DNA of 64,000 bases from Hexactinellida sp. DTS-2022 (Eukaryota > Porifera > Hexactinellida): the NCBI GenBank assembly GCA_028753945.1, contig JAPNXP010000001.1, forward strand, positions 2,222,501 to 2,286,500. The letters run 5' to 3'. The position numbers and the translations under genes are program-made. This document shows positions 1 through 12,659 of the stretch, piece after piece; the first letter of the stretch is position 1; each line of letters opens with the position of its first letter. The notes beneath the pieces are model-generated. The model was given only the letters and a program-made list of their open reading frames with translations, was not told the DNA's origin and searched no databases.

Positions 1-666
1 CTTATAGAGATGGTTCCAAATAAATTAGTGGGGTTATCGAGTGCGCTGAATTCAAATATGATAGTGAAATTCAATTTAGATTAATAATTATTGCAAATAA
101 TTGAACTTAATTTATTTTGATGTACATAATATTGGTGTTAAATTATTAATAGATTAATTAAATTTATACTAATTATCAAAATTTCATTAATCTCAGAAAT
201 GATATAAGATGGAAACAAACTTTAATTTATCAATTAGTCCTTATGGCACGTGCCACCTATACAAGTGGGTCTTGACACCTTGAGGTGATGATGACATCGT
301 TAAAAAAATGTGTTTTTACAATTTTGTAAATTCGATATTTAAAATGGGTTAGTTGATGTTGGGTGATGACCCATCACTCACATAAAAAATGCTGAGTCAT
401 CAGCTAATATATTCTACTCAAACTTGAATATCTCTAACATGAAGTGAGCTAATGGAAACTTCCACTACTCTAAGGGTCGATGCCTTCTGTAACACCTTCT
501 TGAAATAATTTAACACCTTCATAGTGATGATGACATTGCGGAAAAAAAAAATCCAAAATTGCAGCCTGTGCCGACAGCATGTTCCCTTGGAGGCACTATC
601 AATAAACCACCACCAAAATATAGTGCCACCAAAGGAACATGCGTCGGCACAGGCTGCAATTTTGGA

Positions 667-697
<31 letters not shown>

Positions 698-1218
698 TAT
701 CCGTAGCCACTCCACAGAACAGAGTTTTATTAACTAAGAGGCCTAATTTTTTGGATGGGTGTCTCATGGGTTACAGATGTGCACCTGGGGTCACGATTTT
801 TTATTACATTTTTTTGGACACATTTTTGCACCTGTTTAATATTGAAACAGGAACAATAAATAGTACCCGAAAATTAAATTTATATGCATTCGATAGAGAA
901 TTAAATTCTACACCTTTTCACAGTGCACGAATTTTCAAATTGTACTTAGTTTGTGCCACAATTGAGTTGCAAGTTTCCTTTGTTTACTAACACTTCAGTT
1001 CAATTGAAAGTGTTAAATCTAATTCTATTGTTTCAATCGTTATTATTATATTGATTCAACTTGTGAGATCGAGTAGGCTTCTATTTTCCAATTGAAAACT
1101 AAGATTCTACATTCCATAACAACGACAGATTATGTGATTATATTTATTTCTGCTTAGAATATTCTTGAACAATGGATACATGACATATTTAATTCTAATT
1201 AATTCGCTCTGTGTTTAA
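1..1218 (+). repeat. Hairpin-repeat unit 1 (hairpin 550-669)
   Basis: First unit of the array; its 5' part is cut by the window edge or starts here. The module order is: a left module opening with cttatagagatgg, a small stem (TTGGGT loop ACCCA) near 359-375, a purine-rich run, the ~118 bp hairpin at 550-669, a (TTA)n tract, then a tail. The tail is type T1 (cacctgtttaatattgaaac and onward). The hairpin arms are ~52 nt and differ from perfect pairing by one A:A mismatch and a one-base bulge. No convincing protein is encoded. Confidence 0.9.
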
Positions 1219-2438
1219 CGTATAGAGATGGTTCCAAATAGATCATTGGGGTTATCGAGTGCGCTGAATTCAAATATGATAGTGAAATTCAATTTAGATT
1301 AATAATTATTGCAAATAATTGAACTTAATTTATTTTGATGTACATAATATTAGTGTTAAATTATAAATAGATTAATTAAATATTTATACTAATTATCTAA
1401 ATTTCATTAATCTCAGAAATGATATAAGATAGAAACAAACTTTAAATTTATCAATTGGTCCTTATGGCACGTACCACCTATACAAGTAAATCTTGACACC
1501 TTGAGTTGATGATGACATCGTCAAAAAAATGTATTTTTACAATTTTGTGAATTAAATAATTCGCATGGGTTGGTTGGAGTTGGGTGATCACCCAACATGC
1601 ACATAAAAAATGTTGACTCATCACTTATTATATTCTACTGAAACTTGAATATATTTGGAACGAAGTGAGCAAAATGGAAACTTCCACCCCTCTAAGGGTC
1701 GTGGCCTTCTGAAACACCTTTCAAAAATAATTTAACACCTTTATAGTGATGATGACTTTGCGAAAAAAAATCCAAAATTGCAGTCTGTGCCGACAGCATG
1801 TTCCATTGGAGGCACTATCAATAAACCACCAACAAAATATAGTGCCACCAAAGGAACATGCGTCGGCACAGAAGGCAATTTTGGATTTTATTATTATTAT
1901 TTTTTATCCGTAGCCACTCCACAGAACAGAGGTTTATCAACTAAGAGCCCAAATTTTTAGCACAAGTGTCTCATGGGTTACAGATGTGCACCTGGGGTTA
2001 CGATTTTTGATTAACAAATTTTGGACACATCTTTAACACCTTTCAAAATTTATCTGGTCCATAACTCAAAATATCTTTTACTAAACCCCCAAATTTTATT
2101 TCATATTTGGATTCATCTTAAAATTCTGCGTTTGATGGGAGAAGAAAATTTGTTAAAATTTTTTTAATTTCTGCCATAAATGGGAGTTGAAATTCCTTTG
2201 TTTACTCAACACTTCAATTTCAATAAAACTGTGAAATCTAATTCCATTGTTTCAACTTGTAATAATTATATTGATTCAACTTGTGAGATCGAGTAGGCTT
2301 CTATTTTCTAATTGAAACCTAAGATTTTACATTCCACAACAACGACAGATTAAGTGATTATATTTATTTCTGCGAGAATATTCTTGCACTGTTAATAGAC
2401 TGACGTAATTAATTATAATTAATTCAGTCAGTATATGA
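1219..2438 (+). repeat. Hairpin-repeat unit 2 (hairpin 1769-1887)
   Basis: Direct repeat of unit 1, 1220 bp long. The left module and hairpin are the same, but the tail is type T2 (aacacctttcaaaatttatctgg and onward). The right hairpin arm has drifted (CAGAAGGC in place of CAGGCTGC). The change of tail shows that units are mosaics and not simple tandem copies. Confidence 0.9.
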
Positions 2439-3840
2439 CTTATATAGATGCTTCCAATTTGTGTATTAGGGGTTATCGAGTGTGCGGAATTGAAATTTGA
2501 TAACCAAATTAATTAATTAATTATTTATGACAAAATAATTTAACTTAATAATTGTAAGTTGACATTGAAATTGGTGTTAAATTATAAATATTATTAATAA
2601 TTATTTATACTAATTAATTAAATATCATAAATCTCAGAGATCATAGAAGATAGAAACAAACTTTCAATTTATCAATTGGTCCTTATGGCACGTGCCACCT
2701 ATATAAGTGGGTCTTGACACCTTGAGGTGATGATGACATCGTTAAAAAAATGTGTTTTTACAATTTTGCTAATTCGATATTTAAAATGGGTTAGTTGATG
2801 TTGGGTGATGACCCAACACTCACATAAAAAATGCTGAGTCATCACCTATTATATTCTACTGAAACTTGAATATCTCTCAAATGAAGTGAACTAAATGGAA
2901 ACTTCCACCACTCTAAGGGTCGATGGCTTCTGTAACACCTTTTTGAAATAATTTAACACCTTCATAGTGGTGAAGACATGGCGAAAAAAAATCCAAAATT
3001 GCAGCCTGTGCCGACAGCATGTTCCTTTGAAGGCACTATCAATAAACCACCACCAAAATATAGTGCCACCAAAGGAACATGCGTCGGCACAGGCTGCAAT
3101 TTTGGATTTTTATTATTATTATTATTATTTCTGTGCCGACTATACTATAGTATAGTGGCCCAGTATTGGTCTTAGTGCTTTGGTTATTATTATTGGTCCG
3201 TAGATCCTCCACAGAACAGGGTTTTAGTAACTAAGAACTGAAAATTTCAGGATATGTGTCTCATGAGTTACAGATGTGCACCTGGGGTCAAGTTTTTTAT
3301 TATTATTATTAGTCCGTATCCTCTACACACAACAGAGTTTAGTTAACTAGAAGCCCAAATTTTTAGGATGGGTGTCTCATGGGTTACAGATGTGCACCTG
3401 GGGTTAAGATTTTTTATTAACAAATTTTTTACAAATTTTTAACACCTTTCAAAATTTGTCTGGTTCTTAACTCAAAAAATGTTATATTAAAGCCACAATT
3501 TTTTTGACCATTGGATTCACGATAAAATTCTGCGTCTGATGGGAAAAAATGCAAATTTTTAGAATTGGTAATTCATGCCATAAATGGGGGTTGAAATTTC
3601 TTTGTTTACTAACACTTCAGATCAATTGGAAGTGTTAAATCTAATTATATTGTTTCAACTTGTGATTATAATATTGATTCAACTTGTGAGATCGAGTAGG
3701 CTTCTATTTCCAATTGTAAACTAGGATTCTACATTCCATAACAAAGACAGATTATTTGATTATATTTATTTCTGCTTAGAATATTCTTGAACAATGGATA
3801 CATGAAATATTTAATTCTAATTAATTCGCTCTGTGTTTAA
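2439..3840 (+). repeat. Hairpin-repeat unit 3 (hairpin 2990-3108) with a palindrome insert
   Basis: This unit is 1402 bp, about 200 bp longer than its neighbours. After the hairpin and a (TTA)n tract it carries one copy of the 35 bp near-palindrome (ACTATACTA/TAGTATAGT core) at about 3131-3165. That is followed by a partial duplication of the tail start (cacctggggtcaag occurs twice), then a T2 tail. The palindrome is the same sequence that forms the array at 20688-20990. Confidence 0.85.
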
Positions 3841-5038
3841 CGTATAGAGATGGTTCCAAATAGATTATTGGGGTTATAGAGTGCGTTGAATTCAAATATG
3901 ATAGTGAAATTCAATTTAGATTAATAATTATTGCAAATAATTGAACTTAATTTATTTTGATGTACATAATATTGGTGTTAAATTATAAATAGATTAATTA
4001 AATATTTATACTAATTATCTAAATTTCATTAATCTCAGAAATGATATAAGATAGAAACAAACTTTAAATTTATCAATTGGTCCTTATGTCACGTACCACC
4101 TATACAAGTGGATCTTGACACATTAAGGTGATAATGACATCGTCAAAAAAATGTATTTTTACAATTTTGTGAATTAAATAATTCGCATGGGTTAGTTGAT
4201 GTTGGGTGATGACCCAACACTCACATAAAAAATGCTGACTCATCACTTATTATATTCTACTGAAACTTGAATATCTCTTAAATTAGGTGAGCTAAATGGA
4301 AACTTCCACCACTCTAAGGGTCGTTGCCTTCTGAAACACCTTTCTGAAATAATTTAACACCTTCAGAGTGATGATGACATGGCGAAAAAAAATCCAAAAT
4401 TGCAGCCTGTGCCGACAGCATGTTCCTTTGGAGGCACTATCAATAAACCACCACCAAAATATAGTGCCACCAAGGGAACATGCGTCGGCACAGGCTGCAA
4501 TTTTGGATTTTTTTATCCTTCCGTATCCACTCCACAGAACAGAGTTATATTTACTAAGAACTGAAATTTTCAGGATAAGTGTCTCATGGGTTACAGATGT
4601 GTACCTGGGGTCACGATTTTTTGTCACATTTTTTTGGACACATTTTTGCACCTGTTTAATATTGAAACAGGAACAATAAATAGTACCCGAAAATTAAATT
4701 TATATGCATTCGATAGAGAATTAAATTCTACACCTTTTCACAGTGCACGAATTTTTAAATTGAGTTTCGTTTGTGCCACAATTGAGTTGCAAGTTTCCTT
4801 TGTTTACTAACACTTCAGTTCAATTGAAGTGTTAAATCGAATTCTATTGTTTCAACTTGTAATAATTATATTGATTCAACTTGTGAGATCGAGTAGGCTT
4901 CTATTTTCTAATTGAAAAAAAAGATTATATATTTCACAACAACGACAGATTATGTGATTATATTTACTTCTGCGAGAATATTATTGGACTGTTAATATAC
5001 TGACGTAATTAATTATAATTAATTCAGTCAGTATATTA
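3841..5038 (+). repeat. Hairpin-repeat unit 4 (hairpin 4391-4509)
   Basis: 1198 bp direct repeat with a T1 tail. The hairpin is one of the best-kept copies, with both arms intact from AATCC to GGATT. The (TTA)n tract after the hairpin is almost absent. Confidence 0.9.
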
Positions 5039-6190
5039 CTTATATAGATGCTTATAATTTGTTTATTAGGGGTTATCGAGAGTGCTTAATTGAAATTTGA
5101 TAACAAAATAATTAATTTATTATTCATGACAAAATAATTTAATTTAATAATTGTAAGTTGACATTGAAATTGGTGTTAAATTATAAATAATATTAATTAA
5201 TATTTATACTAATTAATTAAATATCATAAATCTCAGAAATCAAATAAGATAGAAACAAACTTCCAATTTATCAATTGATCCTTATGCCACGTAACACCTC
5301 TACAAGTGGGTCTTGACACCTTGAGGTGATGATGACATCGTAAAAAAAATGTGTTTTCACAATTTTGTGAATTATATAATTCAAATGGGTCGGTTCGTTT
5401 TGGGTGATGACCCAGAGCTCACATAAAAAATGCTGAGTCATCAGCTATTATATTCTACTGAAACTTGAATATCTTTGAAATGAAGTGAGCATAAAAGAAA
5501 TTTACAACTCACTAAGGGTCGTTGCCTTTTGAAACACCTTTCTGAAATAATTTAACACCTTCGTAGTGATGATGACATGGCGGAAAAAAAATCCAAAATT
5601 GCAGCCTGTGCCGACAGCATGTTCCATAGGAGGCACTATCAATAAACCACACCAAAATATAGTGCCACCAAAGGAACATGCGTCGGCACAGGCTGCAATT
5701 TTGGATTTTATTATTATTATTATCCTTCCGTATCCTCTCCACAGAAAGAGTTATATTTATTAAGAACTGGAATTTTCAGGACAGGTGTCACATGGGTTAT
5801 AGATGTGCACCTGGGGTCACGATTTTTTATTACATTTGTTTAGACACATTTTTAAACCTGTTTAATGTTAGAAAAGGAACAATAAATGGTGCCCAAATAT
5901 TTAATTTATTTGCAATCGATAGAGAATTAAATTCTACACCTTTTCACAGGGCATGAATTTTCAAATTGGGTTTCGTTTGGGACACAATTGAGTTGCAAGT
6001 TTCCTTTGTTTATTAACACTTCAGTTCTATTAAAAGTGTTAAATCAAATTCCATTGTTTCAACTTGTAAGAATTATATTGATTTAACTTGTTAAATCTTT
6101 CACTATTGTTTCAACTTTCGATAAATATATTGATTTAACTTATAAATTCCAGCTGGCTTCTATTTAATTGTAGTATTACTATACAATGGA
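5039..6190 (+). repeat. Hairpin-repeat unit 5 (hairpin 5590-5707)
   Basis: Direct repeat with a T1 tail. At about 6060-6190 the tail moves into a different spacer (type B: ccagctggcttctatttaat, then caccgtggataaca). Type B also appears at 22.6 kb and 23.5 kb and, inverted, at 11.9 kb. The unit end is approximate because the spacer switch blurs the boundary. Confidence 0.85.
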
Positions 6191-6672
6191 TTAAATTAAA
6201 TTAATTAATATAAGGCATGTGTTGACTTTACTCAACTCACCGTGGATAACATTGCTAAAAAACATAACTAATAATATAATTTATTATCAATACATAATAA
6301 ATGAATGGCATTAAACTCAAGAAGGTTTATGATAGAAACAAATTTCAAATTTATCTACCGTTCCTTGTGGCTCAGACCAATTAACAAATGGTTCTTGACA
6401 CCTTGAGGCGTTGATGACTTGGAGATAAAAAATCCCAAATTGCAGCCTGTGCCGATAGCATGTTCCTTTGGAGACACTATCAATAAACCACCATCAAGAT
6501 ATAGTGCCACCAAAGGAACATGCGTCGGCACAGGCTGCAATTTTGGATTTTTATTATTACTATCCTTCCGTATCCTCTCCACAGAACAGAGTTTTATTAA
6601 CTAAGAGCCCAAATTTTCAGGATATGTGTCTCATGGGTTACAGATGTGCACCTGGGGTCAGGATTTTTATTA
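6191..6672 (+). repeat. Hairpin-repeat unit 6, left part (hairpin 6431-6549)
   Basis: Type-B unit. Its hairpin starts 841 bp after the previous one; the type-B unit at 22.9 kb has nearly the same spacing (845 bp). The unit is cut at 6672 by the MITE complex 6673-9527 and resumes at 9528 with the T1 tail (ttaatgttccaccagcaac), ending near 9939. Joining the two flanks restores the tail sequence seen in intact units. Confidence 0.85.
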
Positions 6673-6903
6673 CCTTATTAAGTTATTATAGAAAATTAAC
6701 GCGCAATGAAATTAACGCGAATTTCTCCAAATCGCGTTAATTTCCATGACCTTAATTTCCATGACCTTAATTTCCTGCTATTTAGCAAAATTATACAATG
6801 GATGGACAAACTTTCGAGCTACATATTTTCAGATGTGCAACTAGTTTGAAAGGATATACCATGTCTATCAAGTGGATTGGAAGCCTATTTGGGCACAAAA
6901 AAG

Positions 6904-7316
6904 TAGGGCTGAAACGAATATACCGAATATTCGAATATTCGTTCGAAATGATTGAACGAATATTCGTTCGTTTGCAAACGAATATTCGTTACGAAACGAA
7001 TATTCGTTTGGACGAATATTAGATAGAAATGGATAATATTTGACTAATTTTGGACAACAACAAGACTTTTGTATAGCTTGGAGTTATCGTAAAAATAAAT
7101 TCCTTCCTAAACTGGCTGATTATTAGTTAACTTGTGCATAATACACTTTGTAACTATTATTATACCATTGTAAAATTATGAAAAAGCTACTTTCCAATGT
7201 ATTTTGTCTCTAGAAATTGATTTAATGCTTAGTCATGCAAACGAACGAATATTCGAATATTCGTTCGTTTAGAAAAAGGTTCGTTCGTTTCATTTCGAAT
7301 ATTCGTTTCAGCCCTA
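6904..7316. mobile_element. hAT-type MITE (TAGGGCTGAAACGAATAT ends)
   Basis: The TIRs start TAGGGCTGAAACGAATAT and are flanked by an exact 8 bp TSD, caaaaaag, at 6896-6903 and 7317-7324. Subterminal regions are rich in the palindromic motif CGAATATTCG. There is no coding capacity. A second family member is at about 59916-60310. TIR type and 8 bp TSD fit the hAT superfamily. Confidence 0.92.
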
Positions 7317-7646
7317 CAAAAAAGTATTAAATCAGGGGCCGTATTCACTAAGAAGTTAAGCACTAAGTTTGAACTTAAGTCTTAAGTTCGAACTTAAGTC
7401 TTAAGTTCAAACTTAGTTAAGTTCGAACTTAAGTCGTATTCACTAAGAGTTAAGTCCAAACTTAAGTTCAAACTTAGTTAAGTTTGAACTTAAGTATGAA
7501 CTTTTTTACTTTTAATTTTATTTCACTCAATTTCTATTCTCTTGGAGTTTGGAATCGGCCTCAAATAATAATATAGTTAAATATACCTAAATATTTACAT
7601 AAATATTTGTTGGCTACAATGTTTTGTGAATCTCTTATTTATTAAA

Positions 7647-7802
7647 GAATGGCTACATAATATGGCTATAGTTTGGAAGCAACCAATGCTGGACGATTCG
7701 CCTATTGACCAACTTATGGATGAACCAATTGTAATTGAAGAATTGGGACACTGGGCTGCTAAGCATTACAGAGACCAATTTGCTATTCATAATTTTGATT
7801 GA
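7647..7802 (+). pseudogene. Harbinger (HARBI1-like) transposase, C-terminal remnant
   Basis: This reading frame gives EWLHNMAIVWKQPM, an acidic stretch, then GHWAAKHYRDQFAIHNFD and a stop. A LHNMAI-type motif followed by a short acidic linker and a terminal R-D-x-[FLI]-hydrophobic tail is the usual end of Harbinger transposases. An AG acceptor-like sequence precedes it (attaaag), so it may be a last exon. Nothing upstream inside the element restores the DDE domain, so the copy cannot be autonomous. It lies 5' of and on the same strand as the SANT gene, as in full Harbinger elements. Confidence 0.7.
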
Positions 7803-7940
7803 ATTTATATATGTAAATGAAGATAATTAGTTGTAGTATATTTAATTAATTCAAAAAAGAAATATACTACTCTGGTATGTAGACAAGTACTTCCTAAGAA
7901 CATTTAGAGGAGTGTCTACGTACGTCAGTCTGTCGAAACG

Positions 7941-8204
7941 TGAAACAGTTAAGTTCTCTATACATGAAACAGTAAAGTTCTCTATACATGAAACAGTAAA
8001 GTTCTCTATACATGAAACAGTAAAGTTCTCTATATATGAAACAGTTAAGTTCTCCATATATGAAAAAGTTAAGTTCTCTATATATGAAAAAGTTAAGTTC
8101 TCTATATATGAAAAAGTTAAGTTCTCTATACATGAAACAGTAAAGTTCTCTATATATGAAACAGTTAAGTTCTCTATATATGAAACAGTTAAGTTCTCTA
8201 TTCA
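7941..8204. repeat. 24 bp minisatellite, about 11 copies
   Basis: Tandem repeat with consensus tgaaacagttaagttctcta plus taca. Because 24 is divisible by three, several frames stay open on both strands: HETVKFSI octapeptides on plus, YRELNCFI on minus. It lies between the transposase remnant and the SANT gene inside the Harbinger element. The open frames are a product of the repeat and not evidence of a gene. Confidence 0.92.
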
Positions 8205-8330
8205 TATACAAAGTAGCTTTGATGCCAAAATAACAAATGCATATAATTCCATTGAAGATTAATTTTCATGATCAATGTTTTTTCTCCCATTTGTATAAAT
8301 TGCAGTTGAACAAAACCAATTCTAAACGGA

Positions 8331-9074
8331 ATGGAAAAATCCAGGAAGATAAATTGGACTAAGGAAGAAGAGTGCGCGCTCATTGGTGAAATTGAATCTG
8401 CTGGCGACTTATTGAGAGGTTCAGGAAACAGCGCTGACCTCAATAAGAAGAAGAAGGAACTGTGGAAAACCATTACAGGCAAAGTCAACGCTGTATATGG
8501 AAATAATAGAGGGGTAGAAGACTTAAGAAAGAAATGGAATAACCTGAAGTTAGCTTCCAAGTCAAAAGTTGATGCTAGCTTTAGGGAATCTAGAATAACC
8601 GGAGGGGGCTCAAACTCCGCTGGGATTGTCGAAGACGAAGATATATTAATTTTAGCTGCAGATAGGAGTATAAATAACTCTGATAGAATTAGAGAGATGT
8701 TTGAGAACACCCCAGCTTTTATCGGAATCTCAGGTGCTGTCGATAATTTCGTACCACCAGCAACAGCAACCAGCAGCGAACAGATTCCTCAGCTAGGTAC
8801 TGTAGACGATACGTCAATTTTTTATGCTCCCGAAGAACCCAACATTAACGTTAATCGTAATGGGAAGAGAAGTAGGAAGCGAAGACGTGATCCAACAAAT
8901 TATCTACGTACAACGGAGTCCCAGCAGCAGCCGGAAATGAAGGTAGCGGACTTACTCCCTTTACAGCAAGAAGTGCTGCTACAACAGATGGCTGTATTCG
9001 CAGCACAACTTAAGCTAATTGAAGAGCAGAGGGAGTACTACAGGCTGAAACGTCAGAAGCTGTTAGAAAAATGA
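8331..9074 (+). CDS. Harbinger SANT/Myb-like DNA-binding protein
   Basis: Intact 247-residue ORF. Residues ~6-75 form a trihelical SANT/Myb-like domain with spaced tryptophans W9, W45 and W69 (NWTKEE, LWKTI, KKWNNLK). A basic nuclear-localisation-like patch is at 178-186 (GKRSRKRRR) and a Gln/Leu-rich predicted coiled coil at ~205-245. The domain resembles NAIF1 and the Myb/SANT partner of Harbinger transposases, which in known elements binds the TIRs and brings the nuclease into the nucleus. The start codon is the first ATG in frame and directly precedes the domain. It is the only full-length transposon protein in the window. The intact frame suggests recent insertion, or selection to act on elements elsewhere. 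Confidence 0.85.
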   Translation: MEKSRKINWTKEEECALIGEIESAGDLLRGSGNSADLNKKKKELWKTITGKVNAVYGNNRGVEDLRKKWNNLKLASKSKVDASFRESRITGGGSNSAGIVEDEDILILAADRSINNSDRIREMFENTPAFIGISGAVDNFVPPATATSSEQIPQLGTVDDTSIFYAPEEPNINVNRNGKRSRKRRRDPTNYLRTTESQQQPEMKVADLLPLQQEVLLQQMAVFAAQLKLIEEQREYYRLKRQKLLEK

Positions 9075-9527
9075 TTAAATTAGTTACTAGCTAGACTAGA
9101 TAGTGTGCAGAAATATAACGATTTTACTTGTATTATGTCTACCAAATAAGAGAGTAGCATAAAAGTATACTATTATTATTACGAATCCGAAGAAATTCTT
9201 AATTTAGTCTAATACAAAATTACTTAAGCAACCTCCCTAGCTTGCTTAAAGTTCGTACTTAAGTTCGAACTTAAGTACGAACTAAAATCTTAGTGAATAC
9301 CAATCTTAGTGAATACGACTTAAGTTCGAACTTAGTACTTAAGTCTTAAGTTCGAACTTAAGTTCGAACTTAACTTCTTAGTGAATACGGCCCCAGGAGA
9401 TAAATAATCCTGTATTTTTTTAGAAAATTTATTCGCGTTAATTTCATGTATTTGAAAATGTTCTGCTCCAATCCGCGTAAATTTCCTTCGCGTTAATTAC
9501 ATGGCGCGTTAATTTCCTATAATAAGG

Positions 9528-9939
9528 TACATTATTTTGGCACATTTTTACACCTGTTTAATGTTCCACCAGCAACAATAAATAGTGCCCGAATAATAAA
9601 TTTATATGCGTCGATAGAGAATTTAATTCTACACCATATCACAGTGCACGAATTTTGAAATTGGGTTTCGTTACTGCCACAATTGAGTTGCTAATTTCCT
9701 TCGTTTAAAACACTTCAGTTTAATGGAAAGTGTTAAATCTAATTCTATTGTTTAAACTCGATATTATCATAATGATTCAACTTGTGAGATCGAGTAGGCT
9801 TCTATTTTCCAATCGAAAACTAAGATTATATATTTCATAACAACGACAGATCATGTGATTATATTTATTTCTGCTTAGAATATTCTTGCACAATGGATAC
9901 ATGACGAATTTAATTCTAATTAATTAGCTCTGTGTTTAA
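9528..9939 (+). repeat. Hairpin-repeat unit 6, right part (T1 tail)
   Basis: Continuation of the interrupted unit after MITE M1. It starts with the TA duplication, then cacatttttacacctgtttaatg and the usual T1 tail up to the next unit's cttatagagatgg. Confidence 0.8.
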
Positions 9940-11184
9940 CTTATAGAGATGGTTCCAAATAGATTAGTGGGGTTATCGAGTGCGCTGAATTCAAATATGA
10001 TAGTGAAATTCAATTTAGATTAATAATTATTGCAAATAATTGAACTTAATTTATTTTGATGTACATAATATTGGTGTTATATTATAAATAATATTAATAA
10101 TTATGTATACTAATTAATTAAATATCATAAATCTCAGAGAACATAGAAGATAGAAACAAACTTTCAATTTATCAATTGCTCTTTATGGCACGTGCCACCT
10201 ATACAAGTGGGTCATGACACCTTAAGGTAATGATGACATCGTTAAAAAAATGTGTTTTTACAATTTTTTTAATTCGATATTTAAATGGGTTGGTTGGTGT
10301 TGGGTGATGACCCAACACTCACATAAAAAATGCTGAGTCATCAGCAATTATATTCTACTCAAACTTAAATATCTCTAAAATGAAGTGAACTAAATGGAAA
10401 CTTTCACCACTCTAAGGGTCGATGCCTTCTGAAACACCTTTTTGAAATAATTTAACACCTTCATAGAGATGATGACATGGCGAAAAATAATCCAAAATTG
10501 CACCCTGCGCCGACAGCATGTATCTTTGGAGGCACTATCAATAAACCACCACCAAAATATAGTGCCACCAAAGGAACATGCGTCGGCACAGCTGCAATTT
10601 TGGATTTTTATTATTCTTCCGTAGCCACTCCACAGAGCAGAGCTTTATCAACTAAGAGCCCAAATTTTTAGGATGGGTGTCTCATGGGTTACAGATGTGC
10701 ACCTGGGGTTACGATTTTAGATTAACAAATTTTTGACACATCTTTAATACTTTTCAAAATTTGTCTGGTCCATAACTCAGAAAATGTTTTACTAAACCCC
10801 AAAATTTTTCACATTTGGATTCACCATAAAATTCTGCGTCTTATGGGAGAATACAAATTTTTATAGTGGTTTAATTCATGCCACAAATCGGGGTTGAAAT
10901 TTATTTGTTTACTCACACTTCAGGTTCAGTAAAACTGTTAAATCTAATTCCATTGTTTCAACTTGTAAAAATATATTGATTAAACTTGTTAAATCTTACA
11001 CTATTGTTTATACTTGCGATAATTATATTGATTCCACTTGTGAAATCGAGTGGGCTTCTATTTTCTATTTGAAAACTAAGATTTTACATTCCATAACAAC
11101 AACAGATTATGTGATTATATTTATTTCTGCTAGAATATTCTGCACAATGGATACACTGACATAATTAATTCACTCTGTGTTTTA
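9940..11184 (+). repeat. Hairpin-repeat unit 7 (hairpin 10489-10606)
   Basis: Direct repeat with a T2 tail. Hairpin arms have several changes (left CACCCTGCGCC, right GGCACAGCTGC), so pairing is weaker at the base. The middle of the stem and the loop are kept. Confidence 0.87.
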
Positions 11185-11865
<681 letters not shown>

Positions 11866-12480
11866 ATGTATTGATAATAAATTATATTATTAGTTATATA
11901 TTTTAGCAATATTATCCACGGTGAATGAGTTAAGTCAACAAATTCCTTATATTATATATATATATTTTTAATCCATTGTATAGTAATACTACAATTAAAT
12001 AGAAACCAGCTGGAATTTATAAGTTAAATCAATATAATTATCGCAAGTTGAATCAATAGAGTAAGATTTAATAAGTTAAATCAATATATTTATTACAAAT
12101 TGAAACAATAGAATTAGATTTAACAGTTTTACTGAAATTGAAGTGTGAGTAAACAAAGGAAACTTGCAACTCTATTGTGGCACTAACGAAATCCAAATTA
12201 AAAATTCGTGCACTGTGAAAAGGTTTAGAATTTAATTCTCTATCGAATGCAAATAAATTAAATATTCGCGCACTATTTATTGTTCTTTTTTTACATTAAA
12301 CAAGTTTAAAAATGTGCCCAAAATTTGTAATAAAATATCGTGACCCCAGGTGCACATCTGTAACCCATGAGACATCTGTAACCCATGAGATACCTGTCTT
12401 GAAAATTTCAGTTCATAGTTAATAAAACACTTTTCTGTGGAGAGGATACGGACTAATAATATTAATATACAGAAGTAGTA
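11866..12480 (-). repeat. Inverted hairpin-repeat tail (type-B spacer plus T1 tail)
   Basis: Read on the minus strand this is a T1 tail followed by a type-B spacer (compare 6060-6300). The array therefore flips orientation at the hairpin of unit 8. No second hairpin is present, so the junction is head-to-head with one shared hairpin. Minus-strand motifs include cacctggggtcacgat and caccgtggataatattgc. Confidence 0.85.
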
Positions 12481-12483
12481 AGA

Positions 12484-12657
12484 TTAGAATTGGGCCACTA
12501 TACTATAGTATAGTCGGCACAGTATTATAAAGGCAGTCATTTCAATACTGGGGAACTATACTATAGTATAGTCGGCACAGTAATAAATACGTCAGTATAT
12601 TAACAACGCAATAATATTCTCCCAGAAGTAAATATAATAGTATAGTCGGCACAGTAA
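12484..12657 (-). repeat. Three copies of the TATACTATAGTATA palindrome (minus)
   Basis: Two full copies and one truncated copy of the 35 bp near-palindrome, in the orientation opposite to the array at 20688. They end at ...cggcacagta, after which unrelated sequence begins. Both arrays therefore sit at an outer edge of a hairpin-repeat block and share the same outer boundary, ACTGTGCCGAC. Confidence 0.8.
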
Positions 12658-12659
12658 AA

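Larger units (their letters stand above)
7336..9393 (+). mobile_element. Harbinger/PIF transposon derivative
   Basis: The 2058 bp element has TIRs GGGCCGTATTCACTAAG and a 3 bp TSD CAG (7333-7335, 9394-9396). The matching empty sequence atcaggagata at about 60828 confirms the duplication. The ends carry repeated palindromic motifs built from AACTTAAGT and TTCGAACTTAAG. Inside are the last ~51 codons of a Harbinger transposase, a 24 bp minisatellite and an intact SANT/Myb-like ORF. Harbinger elements normally encode a nuclease and a SANT/Myb partner; here the nuclease is almost entirely deleted. Confidence 0.9.
6673..9527. mobile_element. MITE M1 with nested hAT MITE and Harbinger element
   Basis: The ends are an imperfect TIR beginning CCTTATTA and containing gaaattaacgcg; the right end is the reverse complement. 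A TA duplication flanks it (6671-6672 and 9528-9529). A 375 bp copy at 60558-60932 lacks both inner insertions and acts as an empty site. A 3' end fragment lies at 27921-27949. The element holds a 413 bp hAT MITE (6904-7316) and a 2058 bp Harbinger derivative (7336-9393). The superfamily is uncertain; the TA duplication suggests Tc1/mariner. Confidence 0.85.

Noticed and set aside
2978..3110. Conserved ~45-residue frame MAKKNPKLQPVPTACS... present in many units
   Set aside because: It exactly overlaps the hairpin. The frame is open because both arms are conserved, C-termini differ in each copy, several copies lack the ATG, and there is no recognisable domain.
7894..8262. Long frames on both strands with octapeptide repeats (HETVKFSI / YRELNCFI)
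   Set aside because: Produced by a 24 bp minisatellite whose length is a multiple of three; open frames on both strands over the same bases show no coding bias.
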